DNA of 64,000 nucleotides from Aquimarina sp. TRL1 (GCF_013365535.1 NZ_CP053590.1:4640501-4704500); one strand, 5' to 3'. Positions 35,817-43,575 are shown, numbered from the stretch's first letter. Numbers and translations are program-made. The notes: a model not told the origin generated them from the sequence alone.

Positions 35817-36710
35817 ATGCTTTCTTTTTTTAAACTTATAAAAATCGAAAATCTACTCTTTATTATCCTGGCTCAATTATGTCTTAGATACGGTCTTCTC
35901 AACTCATTAGATATAGATCTCCTTCTTAGTGATCTGGGGATTTTATTACTTATTATTGCTACCTTTTGTATTGGTGCTGCAGGAAACATTATTTTGGAAA
36001 CACATGCTGCTGCTTCTGCTATAATTCCTTCAAAAATTAGAGAAAAAACAGCTAATACACTTTTTATTATTCTTAGTACAATTGGGGTACTTATTGGTTT
36101 TTACTTGTCTAATATTATTGGAAAACCCGGTTTTGTCACTATTTTCATCCTTACTTCTGCTATATATTATATATACGCCACATATCTTAAGGAAATATTG
36201 GTTGTCAAAAATATAACCATGGCTATTTTGGTTTCGGTAAGTATTTTGGCTATTGCTATTTTTGATCTGGTTCCTACAATTACTCCTCTAAACAGAGAAG
36301 CTGTTTCTTTTATATTTTCTATCGTAAAAGATTATGCTATCCTCGCTTTTTTATTAACTTTTGTACGGGAAATTGCAAAGGATTGTTACTCCTTAGACAC
36401 CGACTATAATCACGGAATAAAAACAATTCCTATAGCACTGGGAAAATCGAGAACAGCTAAACTCATAATGGCTTTATCACTTCTGATTAGTGCATTATTA
36501 TTTTACTATACTTATACCTATCTTTTTGCAAATACAAAGGCTACTCTTTTTGTACTCCTAGGGTTAATCGCTCCCCTGCTAATTATTTCTTTTAAGAGCT
36601 GGACCGCAGAAACAATAAAGGACTTTAAATTATTAAGTATCTTGATCAAAATTGTAATGGTAATAGCCGCTATTTCATTTGCCTTATATAAAACACTTAT
36701 TTTTCAATAA
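35817..36710 (+). CDS. UbiA-family prenyltransferase homologue lacking the first Asp-rich motif
   Basis: 297 residues with about eight or nine membrane helices. Overall it matches flavobacterial UbiA proteins annotated as geranylgeranylglycerol-phosphate geranylgeranyltransferase ('GFYLSNIIGKPGF', 'FVREIAKDCYSLDTDYNHGIKTIPIALG'). The usual first motif NDxxDxxxD should follow 'GAAGNII', but here the sequence reads LETHAAASAI, with no Asp at all. The second motif keeps three Asp (KDCYSLDTD). The first motif holds the Mg-diphosphate in known UbiA enzymes, so activity is doubtful or altered. Flanking helices are intact, which argues against a simple decayed gene. Starts an operon with maf. Confidence 0.75.
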   Translation: MLSFFKLIKIENLLFIILAQLCLRYGLLNSLDIDLLLSDLGILLLIIATFCIGAAGNIILETHAAASAIIPSKIREKTANTLFIILSTIGVLIGFYLSNIIGKPGFVTIFILTSAIYYIYATYLKEILVVKNITMAILVSVSILAIAIFDLVPTITPLNREAVSFIFSIVKDYAILAFLLTFVREIAKDCYSLDTDYNHGIKTIPIALGKSRTAKLIMALSLLISALLFYYTYTYLFANTKATLFVLLGLIAPLLIISFKSWTAETIKDFKLLSILIKIVMVIAAISFALYKTLIFQ

Positions 36711-36716
36711 TCGATT

Positions 36717-37304
36717 ATGATAAATGAACTCTTAAAAAACCACCGTATTGTTCTCGCATCGGGTTCTCCCAGAAGGCAACAGTTTTTCAAGGATATGGGT
36801 ATTGATGTTCACATCGATGTCAAAGAAGTGGATGAAGTTTATCCTGACCACTTACAGGGAGCTGCCATTTCTGATTTTTTATGTGAATTAAAATCTGCTG
36901 CTTTTGAGCAGCTTGAACCTAATGACATATTAATTACCAGTGACACTATTGTGTGGCATAATCACAAAGCATTAGGAAAGCCCAAAAACGAAGAGGAAGC
37001 AATAAAAATGATTCAATCTCTTTCTGGAAAGCAACATGAAGTAATCACTTCTGTTTGCTTCAAAACAACAACGGCTTCTACAACTATTAATCACACAACA
37101 CGAGTAACATTTAAAGATTTATCCATAGCAGAAATTACACATTATGTAAAAACGTATCAGCCAATGGATAAAGCTGGAGCATATGGGATACAGGAATGGA
37201 TTGGTTTTATTGGAATCACTCATATTGAAGGAAGTTTTTTTACAGTGATGGGACTACCTACTCATCTTGTTTATGAAACGTTAATGAGTATGGTTAATTC
37301 ATAG
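36717..37304 (+). CDS. maf: Maf-family nucleoside triphosphate pyrophosphatase
   Basis: 195 residues. It hydrolyses non-canonical or selected nucleoside triphosphates to monophosphates. Signature blocks: 'IVLASGSPRRQQFFKDMGI' at the N-terminus, 'ILITSDTIVWHNHKALGKPKNEEEA', 'MIQSLSGKQHEVITSV' and 'PMDKAGAYGIQEW'. The conserved SGSPRR loop and the Asp in SDT are present. It lies six bases after the UbiA-like gene. A typical arrangement in Flavobacteriia. Confidence 0.94.
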   Translation: MINELLKNHRIVLASGSPRRQQFFKDMGIDVHIDVKEVDEVYPDHLQGAAISDFLCELKSAAFEQLEPNDILITSDTIVWHNHKALGKPKNEEEAIKMIQSLSGKQHEVITSVCFKTTTASTTINHTTRVTFKDLSIAEITHYVKTYQPMDKAGAYGIQEWIGFIGITHIEGSFFTVMGLPTHLVYETLMSMVNS

Positions 37305-37343
37305 CTTTATTGTACTTTGTGATAGGAGTAAAAAAATATTCTC

Positions 37344-38300
37344 ATGAAAAAAATATGGTATTCCTTTCCTATTCTGCTTATTGCAATTATTATAGCCTGC
37401 AATACGCAAGTGAAAAACACCGCTGATATTTCAGCGGACACTATTGCCCAACTACAGCCCAAGAGTGAACCTCCCAAGGAACTTACTAAAGATTTTAAAA
37501 ATTACTGGTATGCCGGGAAAGCAGAGATATCTTCTTATGAGTTAGCACAAGCACGATACGGAGAACTCAGAAAAGGAACCGCCGCATTAATTTATGTAAC
37601 GGAAGATTTTTTACCCAGAGAACAGGTCAAAGCAGACCAACAGCATCCAGATAATATTCCCGTGCTTAAACTAAACAGTACAAAAAAGTTTGTCACAGGG
37701 ATTTACCCGTACTCCATTATGCAAAGTGTTTTTTACCCTGTTGGAGACCACCAGCACGCTCTGAAGATTTCCAGTTCTATGCAGGAATGGTGTGGTCATG
37801 TATATGCACAAATCAATAACAGAAAGCAATTCGACATTACTTCTCACTCTTATTTCCAGGGAGAAGCGGATCAACAGTTCTCTCTGGATAAAGATATTTT
37901 GGAAAATGAAATCTGGACAAAAATCAGAATTCGTCCTACCGAATTGCCAACCGGGAACCTTACTATGATCCCTTCATTAGAATTTTGCAGACTTAGACAC
38001 AAAGAAATAAAAGCATATCCCGTTACTGCATCATTGCAAAAAAATGCTACTACTACTACCTATACATTATCGTATCCTGATTTACGAAGGGAAGTAAATA
38101 TTACGTTTACTACTTCTTTTCCACATACAATTGAGCAGTGGTCAGAAACAACCTTAAGTGGATTTGGCAGCAATGCGACACCACTAACCACTACCGCAAA
38201 GAAAATAAAGACAATTACTTCTGACTATTGGTCAAAAAACACAAACAAAGACGTGTTTCTAAGAGATAGTTTGAGGTTACGTTCTTATAACTATAATTAA
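37344..38300 (+). CDS. hypothetical lipoprotein (often mis-named septum formation inhibitor Maf)
   Basis: 318 residues. A lipoprotein signal ends IIIAC (Cys about 19), and the mature part is beta-rich: 'FKNYWYAGKAEISSYELAQARYGELRKGTAALIYVTEDF', split over residues 50-90, 'YPYSIMQSVFYPV', 'MQEWCGHVYAQINN'. It has none of the Maf motifs. I recall close relatives in Flavobacteriia labelled as septum formation inhibitor Maf, probably because of the neighbouring maf gene; the label is not supported by sequence. It is 39 bases after maf. Function unknown. Confidence 0.8.
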   Translation: MKKIWYSFPILLIAIIIACNTQVKNTADISADTIAQLQPKSEPPKELTKDFKNYWYAGKAEISSYELAQARYGELRKGTAALIYVTEDFLPREQVKADQQHPDNIPVLKLNSTKKFVTGIYPYSIMQSVFYPVGDHQHALKISSSMQEWCGHVYAQINNRKQFDITSHSYFQGEADQQFSLDKDILENEIWTKIRIRPTELPTGNLTMIPSLEFCRLRHKEIKAYPVTASLQKNATTTTYTLSYPDLRREVNITFTTSFPHTIEQWSETTLSGFGSNATPLTTTAKKIKTITSDYWSKNTNKDVFLRDSLRLRSYNYN

Positions 38301-38342
38301 ATAACCCGAATGAATAAAATTATTTCTATTACGAACAACAAT

Positions 38343-38633
38343 ATGACAAAACTTACTGAAAACGAAATTACAACACGTCTCCATAAGCTAGATGGATGGG
38401 AATATAACGACAATGCAATTCACACTTCTTTTGAATTCAAAGATTTTAAAGACGCTTTTTCTGTCATGACGCGCATTGCTTTTGAAGCAGAAATCCAGAA
38501 TCATCACCCTGATTGGACTAATATTTATAATACACTGAATATCTCTTTATCTACTCATGATGCAGGAGGAGTAACTGATAAAGATTTTTTACTTGCAACT
38601 ACAATAGAATCTATCATACAAGGAGATGAATAA
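38343..38633 (+). CDS. phhB: 4a-hydroxytetrahydrobiopterin dehydratase
   Basis: 96 residues from the ATG at 38343 (MTKLTENEI); an upstream ATG at 38310 would add 11 residues. The family core is 'LDGWEYNDNAIHTSFEFKDF', 'FEAEIQNHHPDWTNIYNTLNI', 'LSTHDAGGVTDKDF'. The catalytic His pair (NHHPDW) and the second site histidine (THDAGG) are present. It dehydrates the carbinolamine of tetrahydrobiopterin after aromatic hydroxylation. No phenylalanine hydroxylase is in the window. Confidence 0.93.
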   Translation: MTKLTENEITTRLHKLDGWEYNDNAIHTSFEFKDFKDAFSVMTRIAFEAEIQNHHPDWTNIYNTLNISLSTHDAGGVTDKDFLLATTIESIIQGDE

Positions 38634-38648
38634 ATTCCACAAAGAGAG

Positions 38649-38680
38649 TTTGCGAAAAATTTGCATTCTACTTATGTTTG
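38649..38680 (+). promoter_or_regulatory. promoter of yebC
   Basis: TTTG (38649-38652), 20 bases, then TATGTTTG (38673-38680), a full match to TAnnTTTG. The start would be near 38687, about 20 bases before the yebC ATG. Confidence 0.7.
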
Positions 38681-38705
38681 TATAACGATTTTTTAAAACT
38701 AGAAC

Positions 38706-39428
38706 ATGGGAAGAGCTTTTGAATTTAGAAAAGCACGAAAAATGAAACGTTGGTCAGCAATGGCTAAAGCATTTACTCGTATTGGTAAAGATATTGTAAT
38801 GGCTGTAAAAGAAGGAGGACCGGATCCTGACTCTAACTCCAGATTACGTGCTGTTATCCAAAATGCGAAATCTGCAAATATGCCTAAAGACAATATCGAA
38901 AGAGCCATTAAAAGGGCCAGCGACAAAAATCTTGGGGACTATAAAGAAGTTTTGTTTGAAGGGTATGCTCCTCATGGTATTGCTATCCTGGTAGAGACTG
39001 CTACTGATAATAACAATCGTACCGTAGCGAATATTCGTTCTTATTTTAATAAATGTGATGGGAACTTAGGAACTTCGGGTTCTGTAGAATTTATGTTTGA
39101 TCACACTTGTAATTTCAGAATTAATTCTGAAGGTATTGATCATGAAGAACTAGAACTGGAATTTATTGATTTTGGTGCAGAAGAAGTTTTCCTTGATGAG
39201 GATGGTATCTTAATCTATGCTCCTTTTGGTAGCTTTGGTACAATCCAAAAAGAATTGGAAAACAGAAATATCGAAATTTTATCCTCCGGTTTTGAGCGTA
39301 TTCCTCAGGTAACCAAAAAACTAACTCCTGAACAAGCTGCTGATGTAGAGAAGTTATTAGAAAAAATAGAGGAAGATGATGATGTTCAAAATGTATACCA
39401 TACCATGGAAGAATCGAACGCCGAATAA
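38706..39428 (+). CDS. yebC: YebC/PmpR-family DNA-binding or translation-associated protein
   Basis: 240 residues, full length. It begins MGRAFEFRKARKMKRWSAMAKAF with 'GPDPDSNSRLRAVIQNAKSANMPKDNIERAI' (split) and continues with 'YEGYAPHGIA'-type sequence (here FEGYAPHGIAILVE). The family was long called a transcriptional regulator; more recent work links YebC to relief of ribosome stalling. Own promoter upstream, terminator at 39454-39481. Confidence 0.94.
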   Translation: MGRAFEFRKARKMKRWSAMAKAFTRIGKDIVMAVKEGGPDPDSNSRLRAVIQNAKSANMPKDNIERAIKRASDKNLGDYKEVLFEGYAPHGIAILVETATDNNNRTVANIRSYFNKCDGNLGTSGSVEFMFDHTCNFRINSEGIDHEELELEFIDFGAEEVFLDEDGILIYAPFGSFGTIQKELENRNIEILSSGFERIPQVTKKLTPEQAADVEKLLEKIEEDDDVQNVYHTMEESNAE

Positions 39429-39453
39429 ATTAGAAATCCCTTTTTTTTAAATA

Positions 39454-39481
39454 AAAAGCTGCTATATATTTAGTAGCTTTT
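39454..39481 (+). terminator. terminator of yebC
   Basis: Stem AAAAGCTGCTA / TAGTAGCTTTT (one G-U pair) with a six-base loop, followed by a T-rich stretch. It lies 25 bases after the stop codon. Confidence 0.8.
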
Positions 39482-39568
39482 ACTTTTTTTTGGGCATAAA
39501 TGAAACATATTCCCATACTGGAAATAAATATTTTAAGTAAATTCGACCGTAATACAGATAAATCTAAT

Positions 39569-39576
39569 TATCTTTG
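39569..39576 (+). promoter_or_regulatory. -7 box of a candidate antisense RNA
   Basis: TATCTTTG is a full TAnnTTTG match; a weak TTCG lies 23 bases upstream. Transcription from near 39583 would run through the 29-codon minus-strand gene and stop at the terminator 39770-39800, giving an antisense RNA of roughly 220 bases. The following TATAAGAATTA also follows the TACCTTTG box at 41022. Confidence 0.35.
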
Positions 39577-39596
39577 TATAAGAATTATAAGATAAT

Positions 39597-39623
39597 AAAA
39601 AAACCACCCCTATAAAGAGGTGG
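39597..39623 (-). terminator. terminator of the 29-residue peptide mRNA
   Basis: On the minus strand CCACC...GGTGG (39604-39608 with 39619-39623), extended by an inner pair, is followed by seven T (39597-39603 on the plus strand are A). It starts 12 bases after the peptide stop codon. Confidence 0.75.
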
Positions 39624-39634
39624 AAAATAACATA

Positions 39635-39724
39635 TTATTTTTTTCTGTAGTTCAGCCATTTTATGACTACTCCTACAGCTGCTAGTACAAGACTAGCTAA
39701 TGAAATTAAGTTTTCCAGGCTCAT
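39635..39724 (-). CDS. 29-residue single-span membrane peptide (possible type I toxin)
   Basis: A short frame from ATG 39722-39724 to TAA 39635-39637. It begins MSLENLISLASLVLAAV and ends GVVIKWLNYRKK: a short polar head, one hydrophobic helix of about 17 residues, then a Trp/Tyr and basic tail. That is the build of membrane-acting type I toxin peptides, but I cannot name a family. A two-codon frame, ATG AAA TGA, ends on its start (ATGA overlap). A promoter-like pair lies at 39853-39880, a terminator at 39597-39623, and the leader folds over the start region. An oppositely directed terminator overlaps the leader. Too compact and well bounded to be chance, though unproven. Confidence 0.5.
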   Translation of the reverse strand: MSLENLISLASLVLAAVGVVIKWLNYRKK

Positions 39725-39735
39725 TTCATCTTGGC

Positions 39736-39812
39736 GGTAGCACATTCTTGTTGAACATAGAAACTTATCAAGCTGATAGCGCCAACTATCAGCTTTTTTT
39801 ATGCCTGCTACC
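39736..39812. promoter_or_regulatory. nested hairpin in the leader of the 29-residue peptide gene
   Basis: Outer stem: GGTAGCACAT (39736-39745) pairs with ATGCCTGCTACC (39801-39812) leaving a two-base bulge. Inner stem: AAGCTGATAG / CTATCAGCTT (39770-39779 with 39786-39795). On the minus strand the outer stem ends only six bases before the ATG of the two-codon frame, so it could hide the ribosome-binding region, as in type I toxin mRNAs. Confidence 0.5.
39770..39800 (+). terminator. plus-strand terminator antisense to the peptide leader
   Basis: A perfect 10-base-pair stem AAGCTGATAG / CTATCAGCTT with a six-base loop, followed by seven T on the plus strand (39794-39800). There is no plus-strand gene between the yebC terminator and this point, so it must end a non-coding, antisense transcript if used. 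Confidence 0.7.
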
Positions 39813-39852
39813 TTTTGGGCAGATAAGCTTCTTATGCAGTCTTCTTATTTGT

Positions 39853-39880
39853 AAAAATTAAACAGTAATTGAGTTACAAA
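39853..39880 (-). promoter_or_regulatory. candidate promoter of the 29-residue peptide gene
   Basis: On the minus strand TTTG (39877-39880), 16 bases, then TAATTTTT (39853-39860), seven of eight to TAnnTTTG. The implied leader is about 120 bases. Confidence 0.4.
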
Positions 39881-39974
39881 GGTTTTTTAGGCTACTTAAG
39901 AGTTGCTAATAGTGTTGGAAACTATTTTTCGGGATAAAATTAATGATAACTTTTTATTAATCATATTTGTATAA

Positions 39975-40130
39975 TCAGAAAATTTGATTCAAAAACTTAT
40001 TTCTCCTTTCTTTTTTTGTCCAATAAATAAGATGTAAATGCTCTTTGGTTTGCTCCGAAAAATCATTGTCCCCTTCTTCTATTTCCTGCTTATGATATAA
40101 ATAGGTCCTCTTTAATAAGCTTTTTCCATC
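39975..40130 (-). pseudogene. possible gene remnant without start codon
   Basis: A minus-strand frame open for 51 codons between a TAA and a TGA, with no ATG, GTG or TTG near its beginning. The translation is charged and helix-like ('YLYHKQEIEEGDNDF', 'SEQTKEHLHLIYWTKKERR'), less like random AT-rich DNA. It could be the tail of a decayed gene. No family recognised; low certainty. Confidence 0.2.
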
Positions 40131-40244
40131 TTATCATTCGAGTTGGGAGTTACTTTAACAAAACAATAGTTTTATTTTACCATTTTTTAGTCACATCTCC
40201 TTTATTTCATCTGCTAATTTTGCCGCCCTTAAACAAAAAAAGCT

Positions 40245-40916
40245 ATGAAAAAATTAAGTATTATTACCCTGTTTATTGTGGTACAATTTTCTTTTTCGCA
40301 AGAAGATTTAATTTTCAAAGGAAAAAAACATAAACTAGGTTTTATTGTTGGGTACGGGGCACAACATCTCAATCAGTTATTATCCAACATCAACGAAAAA
40401 GATGCGAATTCTATTAAGGAGTTCCTGATTAAAAATAAAATCAAGCCAGACGAAGCTGGTTTAGATGTAACGTATAGTTATGAAGTTACTTATTTTCAGG
40501 CACAATACTATTATTCATTACTACGTAAAAGTTCCTGGGGGATAGATTTACTTTCACAACCACAATACAACTTGACAAAGTACAAGCATCTGGATAAAGC
40601 GGTAGCAACAATTGATGGATACGAAGTAGGATTAAACGTCGGAATTTTAATTCGAAAAAACTTTATAAATGATCTGCTGAGTTTCTATGCGCTTATTAGC
40701 TCTGGTCCTCATTATGTAAAGGGAACTCCTGCCAGACAATCTGATGGGTTTATATTTTCTGATAATTTTGTAGCTGGGCTTACTATCAAAATTCTTAAAG
40801 ATGCATACATTGATATCCGTCCTGGATTTAGGCATATCAGTAATGCCGGATTAAAGTATCCTAATGGAGGTGTCAACGATTTTTTTATTAGTGGAGGACT
40901 AATGTTTGCATTATAA
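40245..40916 (+). CDS. PagL-like lipid A deacylase / acyloxyacyl hydrolase family protein
   Basis: 223 residues with signal peptide (about 1-18, FSFSQ). The C-terminal part has H197-I-S199-N-A-G (RHISNAGLKYPNGGVNDFF), the PagL-type active-site strand in which His and Ser form the catalytic pair, and the protein ends in a barrel strand (ISGGLMFAL). PagL removes the 3-O-acyl chain of lipid A in the outer membrane. This fits with the Kdo-modifying fusion at 51464 as an envelope theme, but the two are not linked in an operon. Substrate inferred. Confidence 0.7.
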   Translation: MKKLSIITLFIVVQFSFSQEDLIFKGKKHKLGFIVGYGAQHLNQLLSNINEKDANSIKEFLIKNKIKPDEAGLDVTYSYEVTYFQAQYYYSLLRKSSWGIDLLSQPQYNLTKYKHLDKAVATIDGYEVGLNVGILIRKNFINDLLSFYALISSGPHYVKGTPARQSDGFIFSDNFVAGLTIKILKDAYIDIRPGFRHISNAGLKYPNGGVNDFFISGGLMFAL

Positions 40917-41021
40917 AATACGACACAACACAAAAAATACTGCTCAACGTATGAATACTGCTATTCACCTATACAATCCTTTTACTTATCTAAAAACCCT
41001 ATAATCAGGAGGTAATAATAG

Positions 41022-41137
41022 TACCTTTGAGTATAAGAATTAAGGAAAAGTTTTAAAAATTAGTAGTAAATATATTCATTGAATTTTTTGTTTGTGTGTG
41101 TAAAAAGGATCTCATCGTGTAAAATGAGATCCTTTTT
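41022..41137 (+). ncRNA. candidate small RNA
   Basis: TACCTTTG (41022-41029) is a full -7 match, though no clear -33 box is seen. About 70 bases later comes a strong terminator at 41102-41137. No open frame lies between. The bases after the box (GTATAAGAATTA) repeat those after the box at 39569. The alternative is a long 3' region of the PagL-like gene. Confidence 0.3.
41102..41137 (+). terminator. strong intrinsic terminator
   Basis: A perfect 14-base-pair stem, AAAAAGGATCTCAT / ATGAGATCCTTTTT, with an eight-base loop and T-run. It is 185 bases after the PagL-like stop and 90 bases before the next gene. Confidence 0.85.
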
Positions 41138-41227
41138 GGTTTTTCCTAGTATTATTAAAGGTTTTAGCATAAAAACTTAGCGTAGAAACACTTTTTTATT
41201 TTTTACAACATTTTTTAACTTAGCCGT

Positions 41228-41485
41228 ATGAAGATTGATAAATGTCTAATAAAAGAATTTATAAAGAAAGCGGCTCAAAATGGCTTTCTAAAGATTAAAG
41301 ACCACAGGGGTAATAATATCGTTTTAGACAACGGAATTTTTACCTTTAATGGTTGTAAACAACCTAAAACTATCGATAGTATCGAGACTATTTTTCTGGA
41401 AGCGTTTAAACTTACCAGAGTATTACATCTAGATAACAAAAGATTCGTCCGGGAAGGTTCCAGATGGATTGAACGTGCATCGTAG
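41228..41485 (+). CDS. small hypothetical protein
   Basis: 85 residues, no signal peptide or membrane segment. A helical N-terminus (MKIDKCLIKEFIKKAAQNGF) is followed by a beta pair ('LKIKDHRGNNIVLDNGIFTF') and a basic C-terminus. I recognise no family. It is isolated between two terminators (41102-41137 and 41585-41613), which supports its being a real, independently transcribed gene. Codon use resembles neighbours. Confidence 0.6.
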   Translation: MKIDKCLIKEFIKKAAQNGFLKIKDHRGNNIVLDNGIFTFNGCKQPKTIDSIETIFLEAFKLTRVLHLDNKRFVREGSRWIERAS

Positions 41486-41584
41486 CAAAATTTCTTACGT
41501 ATAGCAAAGTACTTCTGCGCAATAATCTAAACACTTTATTAATATAAATTACTTTATAAATTTCACCTCCCTAATTTTATATAA

Positions 41585-41613
41585 AAAAAGACAATCAGTA
41601 CGATTGTCTTTTT
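41585..41613. terminator. bidirectional terminator
   Basis: A 12-base-pair stem, AAAAAGACAATC / GATTGTCTTTTT, with a five-base loop. It lies between the small gene ending at 41485 and the convergent mmsA gene. The rest of the 330-base gap shows only AT-rich sequence. Confidence 0.8.
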
Positions 41614-41815
41614 CTGTGGTTAATAAATAAATCATTTAAAGAAAAACGGATATTGTTCAAAATCATCCAATACTAAGTTAATACATTGTTTTAAAATACA
41701 TTAGTGGAATAACCGCGTATTTTTTACGTCTATTATTGGTTTTATTATTTCTATAAATTATATCCGCATTTGTTTTTTTGATTTGGGTATCAAAAGGTAT
41801 AACTGTTAATAAACA

Positions 41816-43285
41816 TTAGCTCATCCAATTTACCTGTGCTTGTTTGTGCCACTTCGTGGTTGTCTTTTTATTTTTTGTCCAGAACTCAATTGAACTTCTT
41901 CCTGTTATATCACCTACTCCGAATTTGGATTCATTCCATCCTCCAAAGGGAAAAGGCTCTCTCGGTACAGGCACTCCAATATTGACTCCGATCATCCCGG
42001 CACTCGCTTGTTCCATTACCTCCTTTGCCAAAGCGCCACTCTGTGTAAAAACTGCTGCTGCATTCCCATAATTAGATGTATTCTCTACTTTAATTGCTTC
42101 TTGCAGATCATTAGTTCTTATAATACTAATTACCGGACCAAAGATTTCTTCCTTAGCAATTTCCATATCAGGAGTCACATAATCAATAATAGTGGGACCT
42201 ACATAAAACCCTTTTTCTTTTCCTTTTACAATTGTATTCCTCCCATCTAGTAAAATTTTCGCTCCATTTTTTTCTGCATTTGTTATATATGTTTCAATTC
42301 TTTTCTTTGCCTCTTCACTTATAACTGCTCCTACTCCATCTCCCGGAATGATATCACGGGCTACTGCTACCATTTTATTTATAATATGATCTACCTGATC
42401 TACTCCTACCATAACTGATGCTGCCATACATCTTTGCCCGGCACATCCTGACATTGACGCCACTACATTGGAAGCTGTCATTTCTACATCTGCGTCTGGA
42501 AGTACTATAAGGTGGTTTTTAGCCCCTCCTAATGCCAAACAGCGCTTTAGTGAATTTGTGGCTCTTTGATAGACTATTTTTGCCACAGTAGTAGACCCTA
42601 CAAAAGAAACTGCTTCTATAGCTGGATGATCGCAAATTTCCTCTACGATTTCTTTTCCTCCATTAACAACATTAAAGACCCCATCTGGCAATCCTGCTTC
42701 CTTTAATAATTCAGCCACTCTCATTAAACTCAGAGGAACTTTTTCTGAGGGTTTCATAATCATTGTATTTCCCAAAACGATTGCGTTAGGAATCGTCCAA
42801 TGGGGTACCATACTCGGAAAATTGAAAGGAGAAATTGAAGCCACCACTCCGAGAGGTTTCTTTTCTACCCTACACTCTACTCCCCTACTTACTTCCTGAA
42901 TTTCATGTTGTACAATCTGTGGCAATGAAACCGCAAATTCACACAGTTCAATAGCTTTTTCTACTTCTGCTTTTGCTTCTTGATAGGTTTTACCTCCTTC
43001 TAATCGTACCAGATCTGATAATTCTTCTATATGGGCTTCTAGTAGACTTCTATATCTAAAAAAAACCTGTACTCGTTCTTTTATTGTTTTTGCTGACCAG
43101 GAAACAAAGGCTTTTTTTGCTGCATTCACAGCTTTATCCAATATCTTGCCATCAGACATAGGAACTTTTCCTATTTCTTTTCCATCCAACGGACTAATAA
43201 CACTTAAAAATTCGGAAGATTCATTATGAAATACTCCGCCTATAAAGTTTTTAACTTCCAGTTGTTCTTGTAATACATTCATCAT
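41816..43285 (-). CDS. mmsA: CoA-acylating methylmalonate-semialdehyde dehydrogenase
   Basis: 489 residues, aldehyde dehydrogenase fold. It converts methylmalonate semialdehyde (valine breakdown) or malonate semialdehyde to propionyl- or acetyl-CoA. Blocks: 'NFIGGVFHNES', 'ISPFNFPSMVPHWTIPNAI', 'GNTMIMKPSEKVPLS', 'VSFVGSTTVAKIVYQRA', and the catalytic Cys in SGCAGQRCMAASV. The GQRCMA site and the absence of a general-base Glu motif fit the CoA-dependent class rather than simple aldehyde dehydrogenases. No valine-pathway genes are adjacent. Confidence 0.92.
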   Translation of the reverse strand: MMNVLQEQLEVKNFIGGVFHNESSEFLSVISPLDGKEIGKVPMSDGKILDKAVNAAKKAFVSWSAKTIKERVQVFFRYRSLLEAHIEELSDLVRLEGGKTYQEAKAEVEKAIELCEFAVSLPQIVQHEIQEVSRGVECRVEKKPLGVVASISPFNFPSMVPHWTIPNAIVLGNTMIMKPSEKVPLSLMRVAELLKEAGLPDGVFNVVNGGKEIVEEICDHPAIEAVSFVGSTTVAKIVYQRATNSLKRCLALGGAKNHLIVLPDADVEMTASNVVASMSGCAGQRCMAASVMVGVDQVDHIINKMVAVARDIIPGDGVGAVISEEAKKRIETYITNAEKNGAKILLDGRNTIVKGKEKGFYVGPTIIDYVTPDMEIAKEEIFGPVISIIRTNDLQEAIKVENTSNYGNAAAVFTQSGALAKEVMEQASAGMIGVNIGVPVPREPFPFGGWNESKFGVGDITGRSSIEFWTKNKKTTTKWHKQAQVNWMS

Positions 43286-43387
43286 TTATATTTTTTTTCG
43301 CTATTCGTTTAGTGTCCATTACAATTTTTTTCCCTTCCGCTTTTTTTGATAACACTATTTATTCAATTCTAGTATATAAAAGAAATA

Positions 43388-43414
43388 AGGGATTTCATTT
43401 ATAATGAAATCCCT
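43388..43414 (-). terminator. hairpin, probable terminator of the decarboxylase-ligase run
   Basis: An 11-base-pair stem, AGGGATTTCAT / ATGAAATCCCT, with a five-base loop, 160 bases after the outer-membrane protein stop and 100 bases before mmsA. On the minus strand the following T-run is broken (TTATTTCTTTT), so strength is uncertain. Confidence 0.5.
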
Positions 43415-43575
43415 ACCCCAGCATGAATTTAACAAAATAGGTTATCATGGTAATTCATTCTCCGGGAATTCTTCTGGTTACTTTTTATTCTGAAACTCCT
43501 TTTACAAATTACAATGGGCAGGTAGTTTCAAAATACAAATACCTTGTAGAGGCATATTTTACTAGGTAATTCATA

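Noticed and set aside
39429-40244. Search for tRNA, tmRNA, 6S or SRP RNA in the 800-base gap
   Set aside because: No cloverleaf, T-loop consensus or known RNA core was found; the structures present are explained as terminators and the peptide leader.
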